Of a DNA stretch of 46,659 bases, positions 32,315 through 41,224 are shown in pieces. The stretch is from contig CAYXZP010000009.1 in assembly GCA_964469485.1 (NCBI GenBank), positions 1 through 46,659 on the forward strand, given 5' to 3'. Source of the stretch: CAYXZP01 sp964469485 (GTDB taxonomy: Bacteria; Desulfobacterota; Binatia; UBA1149; CAYXZP01). How positions within the stretch are numbered: position 1 is the stretch's first letter; every line of letters starts with the position of its first letter. Under the pieces are notes generated by a model, which searched no databases, was not told where the DNA came from, and saw nothing but the letters and a program-made list of their open reading frames with translations. Position numbers and translations under genes: made by a program.

Positions 32315-34888
32315 ATGGCTCGCAGAGCAGCCAAGAAGCGCGGCCGGGCCTACCTGCTCGACATAAGCCACTTCATCTTTCGCGCCTATCACGCGCTGCC
32401 CGAGATGAAGACATCCGCCGGCGTGCCTACCAACGCCGTGCGCGGTGTGGCCAGCATGCTCGAGGCGTTGATCCGAGAGGAGAAGCCGGAATATCTAGTG
32501 GCGGTCTTCGATCCGGGCGGCGGCAGCTTCCGCAACGAGGTCTATCCCGAGTACAAGGCCAACCGTGGCGAACCCGACGAGGACATCAAGGCGCAGTTCC
32601 CCCTGGTCGAGCGCTTGGTCGACGCCATGGCCGTCCCGCGGGCCTCTGTGAAGGGTTACGAGGCCGACGACGTCATTGCGACCCTTGCTAGGCGCTTTGC
32701 CGAAGCCGGACACGAGGTGACCATCGTCAGCGGCGACAAGGACCTGATGCAGTGCGTGGACAAGAAGGTCGTGATGTTCGACCCGATGCGCAGGAAGCAC
32801 TTCAAGCCGGCCGATGTCGAAGAGCGCTTCGGGGTCGGACCGGGCGCGGTCGCCGATGTGCTGGGTCTTATGGGCGATTCCTCCGACAACCTACCCGGTG
32901 TCAAGGGGGTGGGGGCCAAGACGGCCTCGGCGCTGATCGCCCACTTTGGTTCGGTCGAAGCCATGCTCGAACGCAGCGCCGAGATCGAAGCGCTCCCCAT
33001 ACGCGGGGCCAAGGGCGTTCGCGTCAAGATCGAAGAGGGGCGCGAGGCGGCCCTCTTCTTCAAGGACATGGCCACGGTCCGTGACGAGGTCGATCTGGAC
33101 GTCGAGCTCGACGAGCTGCGGTTGGTCACGGCCGACGACAACGAACTTATCGCCTTCTTCGAGGAGTTCGAGATGGAGACCTTGGCCGGACGGGTAAGAC
33201 GTCTTGCGGGCCAAGAGCCGGAGCCGCCGGTTCGGGCCAGGCCCGCCGCAACGGCCAAGAGCAAGGCGGTCGGGCTCGAAGCCTTCAGCGGCGCGCCGGT
33301 CTATCTGGCCCATGGCGAGAACGAGTTCGGCAAGACGCAGCTGGCCCTCAAGGCCGGCCGGCACATGACCTTGCTCGAGGGCGAGGCTGTGGCCCCGGCC
33401 CTGGAGGCTCTGGCCAGGTCGGGCGTCTCGCTTTGCGGGTGCGCGCTAAAGGACATCTGTCGCGACTACGGTATCGGGCTCGGGCCGGAGGCGTTCGATC
33501 TCGGGCTGGCCTCCTACTTGGTCGACGCCTCGGCCGGCAGCCACGATGCGGCCGATCTCGAGCGGCGCCTTCTCGGCCGCACCGCGCCGGGGGACGGCCC
33601 CGAGACGGCCGCGGCCGTCGAACAGCTCGCCGGCTTGTTGCGCGTCGAATTGGCCGCACGCGGCCAGGAACGGCTCTACCGGGAAGTGGAACTGCCCTTG
33701 CTGCCGGTTCTTGCCGACATCGAGCGCCACGGCGTGCTGCTCGACACGGCCATGCTCGGCCGGTTGGCCAAAGACTTCGAATCACGAATGAACAAGCTCG
33801 TGGTCAGCATCTACAAAGAAGCCGGCGAGGAGTTCAACGTGCTCTCGCCGCAACAGCTACGCGCGATCCTGTTCGACAAGCTCAGCCTGCCGACCAAGGG
33901 GCTCAAGCGCACCAAGACCGGGGTCTCGACCGACAGCGACAGCCTGGAGGCCTTGAGCGGCAAACATCCATTGCCGAGCCTTGTCCTGGAGTACCGCGGG
34001 CTGGCCAAGCTCAAGTCGACCTACCTGGACCAGCTACCCGGCATGGTCGACGAGGACAGTCGCGTCCATACCCGGCTCAACCAGACGGCCACCGCCACCG
34101 GCAGGCTCAGCTCGAGCGACCCCAATCTTCAGAATATACCGGTCCGCACCGAGGACGGTGCTCGCATACGCGAGGCCTTCGTCGCGCCTGCGGGCAAGCT
34201 GTTGGTCTCGGCCGACTACAATCAGATCGAGCTGCGCGTTCTGGCGCACCTCTCGGGCGACGAGACACTGCAAGAGGCCTTTGCCGAGGGAAGGGACGTG
34301 CACCGCAGCACGGCGGCCGAGCTGTTCGAGATGAAGGTCACGGAGGTCACCGACGCGATGCGGCGCGAGGCCAAGCTCGTAAATTACGGGCTTATCTACG
34401 GCATGGGGCCGGCCCGCTTGTCGCGCGAGCTCGGTATCGAAAAGGCGCGCGCCGCCGACTACATCGAGCGCTACTTCGAGCGTTACTCCCGGGTGCGCGG
34501 CTTCTACGATGACATGCTCGTGCAGGCGCGCGAGCTGGGCTATGTCGAGACCATCGAGGGGCGCCGCCGTTACCTGCCCGATATCCACTCAGACCATGGC
34601 GGGCGCCGGCAAATGGCCGAGCGCGTGGCCACCAATACCCCCATTCAGGGGAGTGCGGCCGATATAATCAAGATCGCCATGGTCCGCCTCCACCAGCGTT
34701 TGGGGCAGGCCGGCCTGGCCGCCGCCATGGTCTTGCAGGTGCACGACGAACTGTTGGTGGAATGCCCGAAAGGCGAGCTGGAACAGGTAGTTAGCCTGCT
34801 AAGGGAGACCATGGCCGGAGCCGTCCGCCTGTCCGTGCCGCTGCTAGTGGATGTCGGTCATGGCGCCAATTGGGCAGGTGCTCACTGA
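32315..34888 (+). CDS. polA: DNA polymerase I
   Basis: The 857-residue protein has the 5'-3' exonuclease domain first (YLLDISHFIFRAYHALP, GYEADDVIATLA, VSGDKDLMQ, GDSSDNLPGVKGVG; about residues 10-295). The middle domain has the 3'-5' exonuclease shape but lacks its metal ligands: the DxE motif is replaced by AHGENE and the late YxxxD motif is absent, so proofreading is probably lost, as in Taq polymerase. The polymerase domain has motif A (DYNQIELRVLAHLSGD), motif B (RREAKLVNYGLIYGM) and motif C (VLQVHDELLVE). The O-helix position that is Phe762 in Escherichia coli is Tyr here, a change known from T7 and mutant Taq enzymes to relax discrimination against dideoxynucleotides. Confidence 0.95.
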   Translation: MARRAAKKRGRAYLLDISHFIFRAYHALPEMKTSAGVPTNAVRGVASMLEALIREEKPEYLVAVFDPGGGSFRNEVYPEYKANRGEPDEDIKAQFPLVERLVDAMAVPRASVKGYEADDVIATLARRFAEAGHEVTIVSGDKDLMQCVDKKVVMFDPMRRKHFKPADVEERFGVGPGAVADVLGLMGDSSDNLPGVKGVGAKTASALIAHFGSVEAMLERSAEIEALPIRGAKGVRVKIEEGREAALFFKDMATVRDEVDLDVELDELRLVTADDNELIAFFEEFEMETLAGRVRRLAGQEPEPPVRARPAATAKSKAVGLEAFSGAPVYLAHGENEFGKTQLALKAGRHMTLLEGEAVAPALEALARSGVSLCGCALKDICRDYGIGLGPEAFDLGLASYLVDASAGSHDAADLERRLLGRTAPGDGPETAAAVEQLAGLLRVELAARGQERLYREVELPLLPVLADIERHGVLLDTAMLGRLAKDFESRMNKLVVSIYKEAGEEFNVLSPQQLRAILFDKLSLPTKGLKRTKTGVSTDSDSLEALSGKHPLPSLVLEYRGLAKLKSTYLDQLPGMVDEDSRVHTRLNQTATATGRLSSSDPNLQNIPVRTEDGARIREAFVAPAGKLLVSADYNQIELRVLAHLSGDETLQEAFAEGRDVHRSTAAELFEMKVTEVTDAMRREAKLVNYGLIYGMGPARLSRELGIEKARAADYIERYFERYSRVRGFYDDMLVQARELGYVETIEGRRRYLPDIHSDHGGRRQMAERVATNTPIQGSAADIIKIAMVRLHQRLGQAGLAAAMVLQVHDELLVECPKGELEQVVSLLRETMAGAVRLSVPLLVDVGHGANWAGAH

Positions 34889-34964
34889 GGAAAAAAAGGG
34901 CGGAAAAAGCCTTGAATACCGGCTATAAAGAGCCGTCTATCGTCGTTGGTATGGAGCATTGCAC

Positions 34965-35525
34965 GTGGAACTCACGGATGGGGAACTTGTCGACCAGGCG
35001 AGGTCGGGGGACCGGGACGCGCTCGCAGCGCTCACGGAACGATACCAGGGGCGACTATTGCGCGTCCTCGTCGGCATGGTGCGCAATCCCGAGGATGCGC
35101 GCGACATCGCCCAGGACGCCTTCGTGCGGGCCTTCAGCAATCTCCACGGGTTCAAGGGGCAGTCGTCCTTTTACACCTGGCTTTACCGGATCGCCGTCAA
35201 CCTGGTCATCGACCAGCAGCGGCGGGAGGGACGCAGGCGAAATTACGAGTTCGATGAGACCGTTCCACCAGACTCTCCGTATACCGTCGACTCGACGGGC
35301 CGTGACCCTTTCGAACGGGTGCGTGATGCCGAGCTGGTACGAAAGGTCAAGGACGCGATCGACGAGTTGACGCCCGACCATCGGGCCGTAATACTCCTGC
35401 GCGAGGTCAACGGTTTGTCCTACAAAGAGATAAGCGAGACCGTAGGTTGCTCGATGGGCACGGTGATGAGCCGTTTGCATTACGCTCGTAAGAAGTTGCA
35501 CGAGCGTCTAGGCCGCACGCTATAG
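34965..35525 (+). CDS. ECF-family RNA polymerase sigma factor (RpoE-like)
   Basis: A group 4 sigma factor of 186 residues. Region 2 is RLLRVLVGMVRNPEDARDIAQDAFVRAF, with SSFYTWLYRIAVNLVID following. Region 4 is ELTPDHRAVILLREVNGLSYKEISETVGCSMGTVMSRLHYARKKL. I chose GTG at 34965, because GGAG at 34953-34956 is eight bases away; an upstream TTG at 34959 is too close to it. The next gene is a zinc-binding anti-sigma candidate 14 bases downstream, the usual pairing for envelope-stress or redox-responsive ECF factors. A weak TTGAAT box is seen upstream, but no convincing -10. Confidence 0.93.
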   Translation: MELTDGELVDQARSGDRDALAALTERYQGRLLRVLVGMVRNPEDARDIAQDAFVRAFSNLHGFKGQSSFYTWLYRIAVNLVIDQQRREGRRRNYEFDETVPPDSPYTVDSTGRDPFERVRDAELVRKVKDAIDELTPDHRAVILLREVNGLSYKEISETVGCSMGTVMSRLHYARKKLHERLGRTL

Positions 35526-35539
35526 CGGAGGTCCGGGTA

Positions 35540-36499
35540 GTGTCGATGGATTGCAAACAGCTTGACGAGAAACTCGACCACTACCTGGACGGCGAACTTG
35601 ATGCCGCCGGCACCGAGGCCGTACGCCTGCACACCGCCTCGTGTCCGAGTTGCAACGACACCATTACGGCCTTTCAACAGACAAGAGCGATGATAACGAC
35701 GGCCGTGGCAGACCTTGCCACGGCCGTCGACGTTTCCGGCTTCTTCGAAGGGATCGAGAACAAGCTCGCCGAACAGGAGACCCGTTCCTGGCGTTTCCGT
35801 ATCGGCGGCTTTGCCCGCGCCGCCGGCCGCGAGATCACGGCCACGCTAGGCACCCCGGTGCGTGCCGCGGTGTGGAGCGGCGCGGCGGCCGCTGTCGCGG
35901 TGGCTTTGTTCCTGGCCATGTCCGGAACGGAGCCGCAGCGGGAACGGCTGGCCGCCGGCGATTCGGTGCGTGTCGACACCCTGGAAGCCGGCCGCGGTTA
36001 TTCGGTCGCGACCTGGATCCAACCGCGCACCGGAACCCGTGTGCTCTGGGCCTGCCCCAACAACAGGTATGAAGTATGCGGATGGCCGGTCGCAGCGGTC
36101 CATGCCGAACCGCGTATCACCATCGAGATCATCACTGTGATCGCGACCAAGGGCGAGCGCGGCTTCGGGCCGGGGCTGGCCAGCTACAAGCGCGAGTTCC
36201 GGCGTCTGCCCTTCAACCGCTACGAACTGGTAAAGGCCGAGGCGCGGCAGCTGGGCACCGGAGATGAGACCAGGATTCTGCTTCCCGGCAACGCTTATCT
36301 TCAGATAACCAGCACCGGCACCGCCACCGACCATTCCCGCATGCACGCGCTCATGAACCACCGGAACCGCCCCGTCCTCAACACAGATATCCGTCTCGAC
36401 AACGAATCGGGCGTGGTCTTCGTCGGTCCCAAGGTCGAGCGCGGCACCGTCATCGTGAACATCCGCGCCGTCAAGCGCGCCGCCGCCGCCGAACGCTAA
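35540..36499 (+). CDS. Membrane anti-sigma factor with a zf-HC2-type zinc finger
   Basis: The N-terminal 45 residues have the anti-sigma zinc finger pattern (CKQLDEKLDHYLDGELD, then HTASCPSC giving HxxxCxxC). A single membrane segment lies at about residues 112-132 (AAAAVAVALFLAMSG). The C-terminal 185 residues would be periplasmic, with two cysteines in WACPNNRYEVCGW and a late beta-rich region; I do not recognise that domain. The GTG at 35540 has GGAGG at 35527-35531, favouring it over the ATG at 35546. It should hold the preceding sigma factor inactive until an envelope signal acts on the outer domain. Confidence 0.85.
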   Translation: MSMDCKQLDEKLDHYLDGELDAAGTEAVRLHTASCPSCNDTITAFQQTRAMITTAVADLATAVDVSGFFEGIENKLAEQETRSWRFRIGGFARAAGREITATLGTPVRAAVWSGAAAAVAVALFLAMSGTEPQRERLAAGDSVRVDTLEAGRGYSVATWIQPRTGTRVLWACPNNRYEVCGWPVAAVHAEPRITIEIITVIATKGERGFGPGLASYKREFRRLPFNRYELVKAEARQLGTGDETRILLPGNAYLQITSTGTATDHSRMHALMNHRNRPVLNTDIRLDNESGVVFVGPKVERGTVIVNIRAVKRAAAAER

Positions 36500-36507
36500 G
36501 ACCTCCG

Positions 36508-36804
36508 GTGGCCGACTCTCCCTACCAGGACATCTTCGAGCAGCTTCGCGATCAGATGGACGGGCTCTTCTCTCAGTTTGACGGGGGCGAGGGGCTGTCG
36601 AACACCCTGGCTCTTTTCGAACCGGTCGGTGATTATGCCGAGGCCCTTGGTTTCAAGCCTCTGGTCGCGGCAGCCGGGCTGACCGGTGTCGCGCTTCTGT
36701 CAGGAGTGGCCCTGGCCGCTTTGGTCACGGCCATGATTGCTCTAGCCGCCGTCTACTTTCTCTTGAGCGAGGTCTTCGGTTTCGAACTTTCGCTGACGCT
36801 CTAG
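36508..36804 (+). CDS. Small membrane protein of unknown function
   Basis: A 98-residue protein starting with GTG nine bases after the anti-sigma gene. Residues 1-45 are acidic and soluble in character (SPYQDIFEQLRDQMDGLFSQF); residues about 50-92 form two hydrophobic segments separated by little more than a turn. The family is not recognised. Position suggests it belongs to the sigma/anti-sigma transcript. It ends one base from the stop of the convergent sat gene, with no terminator visible between them. Confidence 0.65.
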   Translation: MADSPYQDIFEQLRDQMDGLFSQFDGGEGLSNTLALFEPVGDYAEALGFKPLVAAAGLTGVALLSGVALAALVTAMIALAAVYFLLSEVFGFELSLTL

Positions 36805-36805
36805 C

Positions 36806-37960
36806 CTAGGCCTGCATCGACTCTATAAGTACCTTTGCGACCTCTTCGCGGGTGAACTCGGCCGGCGGGGTCTCCCCCGCGGCGAGCATCTCGCGGACCT
36901 TGGTGCCCGACAGGAACACGTGGGACTCCCTGTCGTGCGGGCAGGTCTTGGCCGAGGCCATGCCCTGGCAGCTGGTGCAGAAGAAGGTGTGTTCGTAGTT
37001 GACCGTCTCTATGGCGATCTCGCCCGCGTCGAACTCATTGAAGATAAGCTGGGCGTCGTAAGTGCCGTAGTAATCGCCGACACCCGCGTGGTCGCGGCCC
37101 ACTATGAAATGTGTGCAGCCGTAGTTCTGGCGCATGAGCGCATGGTAGACGGCCTCGCGCGGGCCGGCATAGTGCATATTGGCCGGCAGTACTGATAGCA
37201 GCGTGCGGTCGGCCGGGTAGTAGCCCTCCAAGAGCACGTTGTAGCAGCGCATCCGGACCTCTGCGGGAATGTCGTCGCCCTTGGTCTCGCCGACCAAGGG
37301 ATGGAGCAGCAGGCCATCGACCATCTCGAGGGCGCATTTCTGCAGGTATTCATGGGCGCGGTGGACGGGGTTGCGGGTCTGAAAGGCGACAATGGTCTTC
37401 CAGCCGCGCTCGCGGAAGGCCGCACGCGTGGCGGTGGGGCTCAGCCGGTGTTCCTCGAAGGGCAGGCCCGCCGGGTGCCGCAGCATGGTGATGTCGCCGG
37501 CCAGATAGACCTCTCCGCCCTTGTAGACCGCGGCCACTCCCGGGTGGGAGCCGTCGTCGGTGCGGTAGACGTTCTCTGCCTCGACGGTCTTATCGGGGCG
37601 GTAGAGCCCGGTCATGTGCAGGATGGCCAGCAATGTGCCGTCCTCGTCGCGAAGCGCCACATCGTCGGTCAGACCCGCGGCCTCGTCCTCTGTGACCTGC
37701 AGGGTCACCGGGATGGGCCACACTTGCCCGCTTCCGAGATGTTTGTCGGAGACCACCGAGTTGTAGTCGTCTTCGCCCATGAAGCCGGTCAGGGGACTGA
37801 GCCCCCCGATGGCGATCATCTCGAGGTTGGCGCGCTTGCGCGCGTCCATGGTGAGAGAGGAAAGCCCGCCGGCCTTCTCGTCCCAGCTCTCGCGTTCCGA
37901 GTCGCCGGCCATACGGTCTACCAGGGTTCCGCCGTGGGGGGCGATAGCGTCTTGCGGCAT
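36806..37960 (-). CDS. sat: Sulfate adenylyltransferase (ATP sulfurylase)
   Basis: Sat converts sulfate and ATP to adenosine phosphosulfate (APS). The catalytic QxRNPxHxxH motif is at residues 194-203 (QTRNPVHRAH), followed by GRDHAGVGDYYG and a cysteine cluster (FFCTSCQGMASAKTCPH) that may bind zinc, as in related bacterial enzymes. The length of 384 residues fits the monomeric-domain Sat family and not the CysDN type. AGGAGG precedes the ATG. It is the last gene of the co-directional run behind the SAM-I riboswitch, directly after an SLC13 anion transporter. APS reductase and sulfite reductase genes are not in the window. Confidence 0.95.
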   Translation of the reverse strand: MPQDAIAPHGGTLVDRMAGDSERESWDEKAGGLSSLTMDARKRANLEMIAIGGLSPLTGFMGEDDYNSVVSDKHLGSGQVWPIPVTLQVTEDEAAGLTDDVALRDEDGTLLAILHMTGLYRPDKTVEAENVYRTDDGSHPGVAAVYKGGEVYLAGDITMLRHPAGLPFEEHRLSPTATRAAFRERGWKTIVAFQTRNPVHRAHEYLQKCALEMVDGLLLHPLVGETKGDDIPAEVRMRCYNVLLEGYYPADRTLLSVLPANMHYAGPREAVYHALMRQNYGCTHFIVGRDHAGVGDYYGTYDAQLIFNEFDAGEIAIETVNYEHTFFCTSCQGMASAKTCPHDRESHVFLSGTKVREMLAAGETPPAEFTREEVAKVLIESMQA

Positions 37961-38030
37961 CAGATGATCCTCCTGAGTGGCAGGGTCGCTGCCCGGGAAA
38001 CGGGAAGACTAACCGAGGGGGGCCGCAGAG

Positions 38031-39476
38031 CTAAACGGCGGTCAGCGTCCGCTCGAGCCAGGGCCAGTAATAGGTCGCCATCAGGTTGAAGATGATCCAG
38101 GCTGCTAGCCCCATCAACATGCCGGGCACGATGAGGTCGCGCAGCCTGAGGTAGCCGCTCGAATAGGCGATGGCGTTGGCCGGCGTTCCGATGGGGAAGG
38201 CGAAGGCCAGGCCGGCCGGTATGGCCACGATGGGGGCCACCGTTACCACGGCCATGCCGACGTCGCGCGCGATCCCGATTGCGACCGGCATCATGAGGGC
38301 CGTCACGGCCGAATTGCTCATCGCTTCGGTCAGCAGCCAACTTACGAGCGAGACCGACGCGATGGCCGAGGGGCGGTTGTCGGCGACCAACCCGAGGCTG
38401 CGTTCGGCCAGCCACAGCGCGGCGCCCGTCTCGACAAGGGCCGAGGCCAGGCATATCGCGCCGCCGTACATCAGGATGATGCCCCAGTTGACGTACGCCT
38501 CGACGTCGCGCCAGGCCACCAGTTTCATCGCAAACAGGACCACGACCGCGGCGATCGCTATGTTGGCCAGCCCAAGCTCGTGGCCGACGCTCATCCAAGC
38601 TCCAACGGTGACGAGCATGACCAGCCCGATCATCTTTTCTTCATAGGACATGCGGCCGAGCAGACGGACCTTCTCGTCGAGCGCGGCCTCGGCTTCGGCC
38701 ACGCTGTCAATATCGATGGGGAACCAGCGCGTTATCACGAAGTAGCCCACCACCAGCATGACCAGCACGGTCGGCAACGCGTGCAGCGACCAGCTGAGAA
38801 AGGTGTAGGAGGCCGCCCCTGCGGTGGCCTCGTCGAGAATGGCCAGCGCCAAGGGGGCGCGCCCACCGCCCAGCAAGGTGGCCACCCCGCCGATGGTCGA
38901 GCCCCAGGCCATGGCCAGGAAAAGGGCCTTGCCGTAGTTGGAGCGGAAAGGCCGCAGCCCCAGCACCGCGACGATCTCGGCCACGACGGGGAAGTTCATG
39001 GCGGCAACGGCATGTTCTGACATCCAGAAGGCCATGAAGGCGTTCAGCAGAAATATCGACAGCAGCAGCGAGTGCGGGGTGCGCCCGAAACGGCGCAGGC
39101 AGACCAGGCTCATACGGGTCGACAGGCCCGACTTCATCAGGCAGGCGGCCAGTATGAAGGCGCCGAGGATGAAGAAGACCGCCGAGTTGCCGAAGTAAGA
39201 GTAGGCCTGCCGGCTCGGCATCACGCCCGCCAGGGGCAGCAGCGCGATCGCCAGCAGGCTGGTGATCATGAGCGGCAGTACGTTGAGGACCCAAAAGCAG
39301 ACGCAGAGCGCGAAGATGGCAAGTGCCGACTGCATACGCGGGTCGAGGCCGTCAGGGGGGCTCCACAGTTGGTCGATGGCCAGGTAGAGACCCACCCCAA
39401 AGGCCATGCGCAGCAGTCGCCCGCTGCGGCTGGCAAGGATCACCCACAGGGGCCGCGTGTCGACTATGACGTCCAC
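38031..39476 (-). CDS. SLC13/DASS-family anion transporter, probably for sulfate
   Basis: A 481-residue membrane protein with about eleven to twelve hydrophobic segments. The family's paired substrate/sodium motifs are visible (an SNSAVTALMMPVAIG stretch and a following IGTPANAIAYSSG stretch). DASS members carry sulfate or dicarboxylates with sodium. Sulfate is the best inference here because sat follows 70 bases downstream and the genes upstream handle sulfur. The start at 39476 is two bases after the TGA of the radical SAM gene (39481-39483). Confidence 0.87.
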   Translation of the reverse strand: MDVIVDTRPLWVILASRSGRLLRMAFGVGLYLAIDQLWSPPDGLDPRMQSALAIFALCVCFWVLNVLPLMITSLLAIALLPLAGVMPSRQAYSYFGNSAVFFILGAFILAACLMKSGLSTRMSLVCLRRFGRTPHSLLLSIFLLNAFMAFWMSEHAVAAMNFPVVAEIVAVLGLRPFRSNYGKALFLAMAWGSTIGGVATLLGGGRAPLALAILDEATAGAASYTFLSWSLHALPTVLVMLVVGYFVITRWFPIDIDSVAEAEAALDEKVRLLGRMSYEEKMIGLVMLVTVGAWMSVGHELGLANIAIAAVVVLFAMKLVAWRDVEAYVNWGIILMYGGAICLASALVETGAALWLAERSLGLVADNRPSAIASVSLVSWLLTEAMSNSAVTALMMPVAIGIARDVGMAVVTVAPIVAIPAGLAFAFPIGTPANAIAYSSGYLRLRDLIVPGMLMGLAAWIIFNLMATYYWPWLERTLTAV

Positions 39477-39480
39477 GTTC

Positions 39481-40731
39481 TCAGAGCTTGGATGAGTCGA
39501 ACGACTCGCTTACCCGCTTCACCCTCAACCTCCGCCTCAGCTTTGACAGCCCGCGCACGGCGCGCCCCCCGAGCTTGGAACGGTAAAAGCCGCTTACCGC
39601 CACATCGAATTTAGCATCCTGGCCGGCAAAGAAGCGAGCCTCGATGGGGGTTATCGCGTATCCGAGGTCGCGCATCAGCTGGACGTTGATCTTGGCCTCA
39701 CGGACCGCGTTGTAAAGATGTGCATAGAGAGGTGCGACTTCTTCGGGCTCGGGCAGGGGGTGTTCGCGCAGCTCGGTTTCGTCGAGAGCCCGGAAGAGCG
39801 AGAGTACGGGTAGCACGCCCATGGAGGTGAGCCGGTCGATGCCCGCCCGTGTCGACTCGGCCGATTCGAGGCCGACGATGAGATCGCTCCACACGGTCCC
39901 GCTCGGAAATATCTCTGCCGCGTAGGCGAGAGCCTCGTAATAGCGGTCGCGGCCGATGAGCTTTGCCCGTCCCTGGCAGACCTCGGCGAGGATGACCGGG
40001 TCGTGTATCTCGACCGCGTAGCTCAGCGCGTCGACGCCTGCGGCATATGTGCGATCTATCCATTTGTTATCGGCGGGGGGGTGGATCTCGAGGGCGACCA
40101 AGGTGTCGAACTCACGCTTTACCGCCTCGATGTACGGTTCGATGAAGCTGAAGCCGCCGTCGTCGGCGTCGAAGTAGCCCGTGTTGAAGTAGACGAACTC
40201 CGCAGCGCCTTCTTCGAAGGCCGCACGGATGACCTCGATGATCTCACCGACCGCGCGAAGCTCGGTGGCGGGTTCCCTGTCCTCGGCCAGGGTGCAGAAC
40301 TTGCAGGCCAGACCCTGGACGGCGAAACCGCAGGTGGACGCCGGATCGATGGAGACGTAACCGGCGTGAACGGTGCCGATCTGCCACATGGGCGTGCCGG
40401 CCGATGTCTCATTGCCGTAGAAACGCGGCGGCGCCACGAGTTCGACGGTCACGGGCTCGCCCGCTCCGGTGTTGACGACGAAGCGGTCGTTGATGACGGT
40501 CAGTTCGTACGGAGAACGCTTGGCGGCTTCGGTCGCAACCGGGCAACGGGCCAGGACATCACCGGGAAGGATCAGCTCGAGTTCACGGCTGGCATGATCG
40601 CGGGCGCCCAGGGGTCTGCCCGCGAGCGTGGTGCTACTGATCTCTTCGGAAAGCCTCAACCCGTGGATGGCCAGGCCGAGTTTGAGATGGGCCGGGCTGT
40701 CCGGCGCGCTTGCAGTGGCCGGACTAGCCAA
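39481..40731 (-). CDS. Radical SAM protein with a CX8CX2C cluster motif
   Basis: I infer a radical SAM fold from three clustered cysteines (CGFAVQGLACKFC, Cys134, Cys143, Cys146 from the chosen start), followed by an EFVYFNTGYFDADDGG strand-turn and a TIM-barrel-like pattern. The first gap is eight residues instead of the usual three, so this is an atypical member. I chose TTG at 40731: it overlaps the previous stop by eight bases and GGGGAG lies seven bases upstream; the frame further upstream is a Pro/Arg-rich shadow of the pseudo-E1 gene. The product is 416 residues. The substrate is unknown; position suggests a step in sulfur transfer or methionine metabolism. Confidence 0.8.
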   Translation of the reverse strand: MASPATASAPDSPAHLKLGLAIHGLRLSEEISSTTLAGRPLGARDHASRELELILPGDVLARCPVATEAAKRSPYELTVINDRFVVNTGAGEPVTVELVAPPRFYGNETSAGTPMWQIGTVHAGYVSIDPASTCGFAVQGLACKFCTLAEDREPATELRAVGEIIEVIRAAFEEGAAEFVYFNTGYFDADDGGFSFIEPYIEAVKREFDTLVALEIHPPADNKWIDRTYAAGVDALSYAVEIHDPVILAEVCQGRAKLIGRDRYYEALAYAAEIFPSGTVWSDLIVGLESAESTRAGIDRLTSMGVLPVLSLFRALDETELREHPLPEPEEVAPLYAHLYNAVREAKINVQLMRDLGYAITPIEARFFAGQDAKFDVAVSGFYRSKLGGRAVRGLSKLRRRLRVKRVSESFDSSKL

Positions 40732-41218
40732 GCTCGGTCTCCCCGGTGGCGGTGGCGAGTTCCCAGCCGAGCAGGAAGGCCACGGTGCGTGCGGCCGCCT
40801 CGGTGCCGGCCGCCGTCTCGACCGCGAGTGTTGCGGCGGCGCCTGTCGGGCGGCCGGGCGCTGCTGCCGGCTCCGGCCACGCGGGTAGCGGCTGATTAGG
40901 GGCGACCAGTCCCGTGACCAGTTTGGTGCCTTCGGTGTAGTACCAGACCCTGGCCAGGCCCTCGAGCTTGGGACCACGGGCGGGGCTCTCCCCGGTTGGT
41001 CCGGCCAGAACGACGCAGTCGACCGCGGCCGACTCTTGCGTGGCGCCGGTCGTGGTCACACCGGCCGCTTCGAGATAGCGGCGGGCCGCCGCTGGCCCCG
41101 GTCCGGCGCCCGGCACCAGCACCCGGCTTGCCAGCAGGCGCTGCTGCCCGTCCATGCCTATCTCGGGCATGACGATCTGTCTGGCGTAACGTTCGATCTC
41201 GGCTTCGGAAAGGGCCAT
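40724..41218 (-). CDS. Shrunken pseudo-E1 (MoeB/ThiF/HesA-like N-terminal helix with degraded nucleotide site)
   Basis: The first 50 residues look like a MoeB/ThiF enzyme: EIERYARQIVMPEIGMDGQQRL, then SRVLVPGAGPG. Arg13 in RYARQ is the position of the MoeB arginine finger that reaches into the partner subunit's ATP site. After that the E1 core is largely missing: the GxGxxG loop is broken (GAGPGP), the DxxxxSNLxRQ and Lys motifs, the CxxC zinc pairs and the catalytic cysteine are absent. The C-terminal helix (AAARTVAFLLGWE) remains. At 164 residues it is about two thirds of an E1. It starts with ATG six bases after the NIL gene. It may be a regulatory or structural subunit of the ThiF-like enzyme at 44054-44737. 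Confidence 0.75.
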   Translation of the reverse strand: MALSEAEIERYARQIVMPEIGMDGQQRLLASRVLVPGAGPGPAAARRYLEAAGVTTTGATQESAAVDCVVLAGPTGESPARGPKLEGLARVWYYTEGTKLVTGLVAPNQPLPAWPEPAAAPGRPTGAAATLAVETAAGTEAAARTVAFLLGWELATATGETELG

Positions 41219-41224
41219 GCGGGT

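Noticed and set aside
34889..34964. Promoter for the ECF sigma gene from a TTGAAT box
   Set aside because: At 17-18 bases downstream only poor -10 candidates are present, and the alternative TATAAA is only six bases away; too weak to annotate.
36790..36830. Terminator between the small membrane gene and sat
   Set aside because: The two convergent genes are one base apart and no GC-rich stem with a T-run is present on either strand.
40732..40977. Longer radical SAM protein starting at 40977
   Set aside because: The extra 82 residues are Pro/Arg/Ser-rich and antiphase to the pseudo-E1 gene; the TTG at 40731 has a GGGGAG ribosome site at good spacing.
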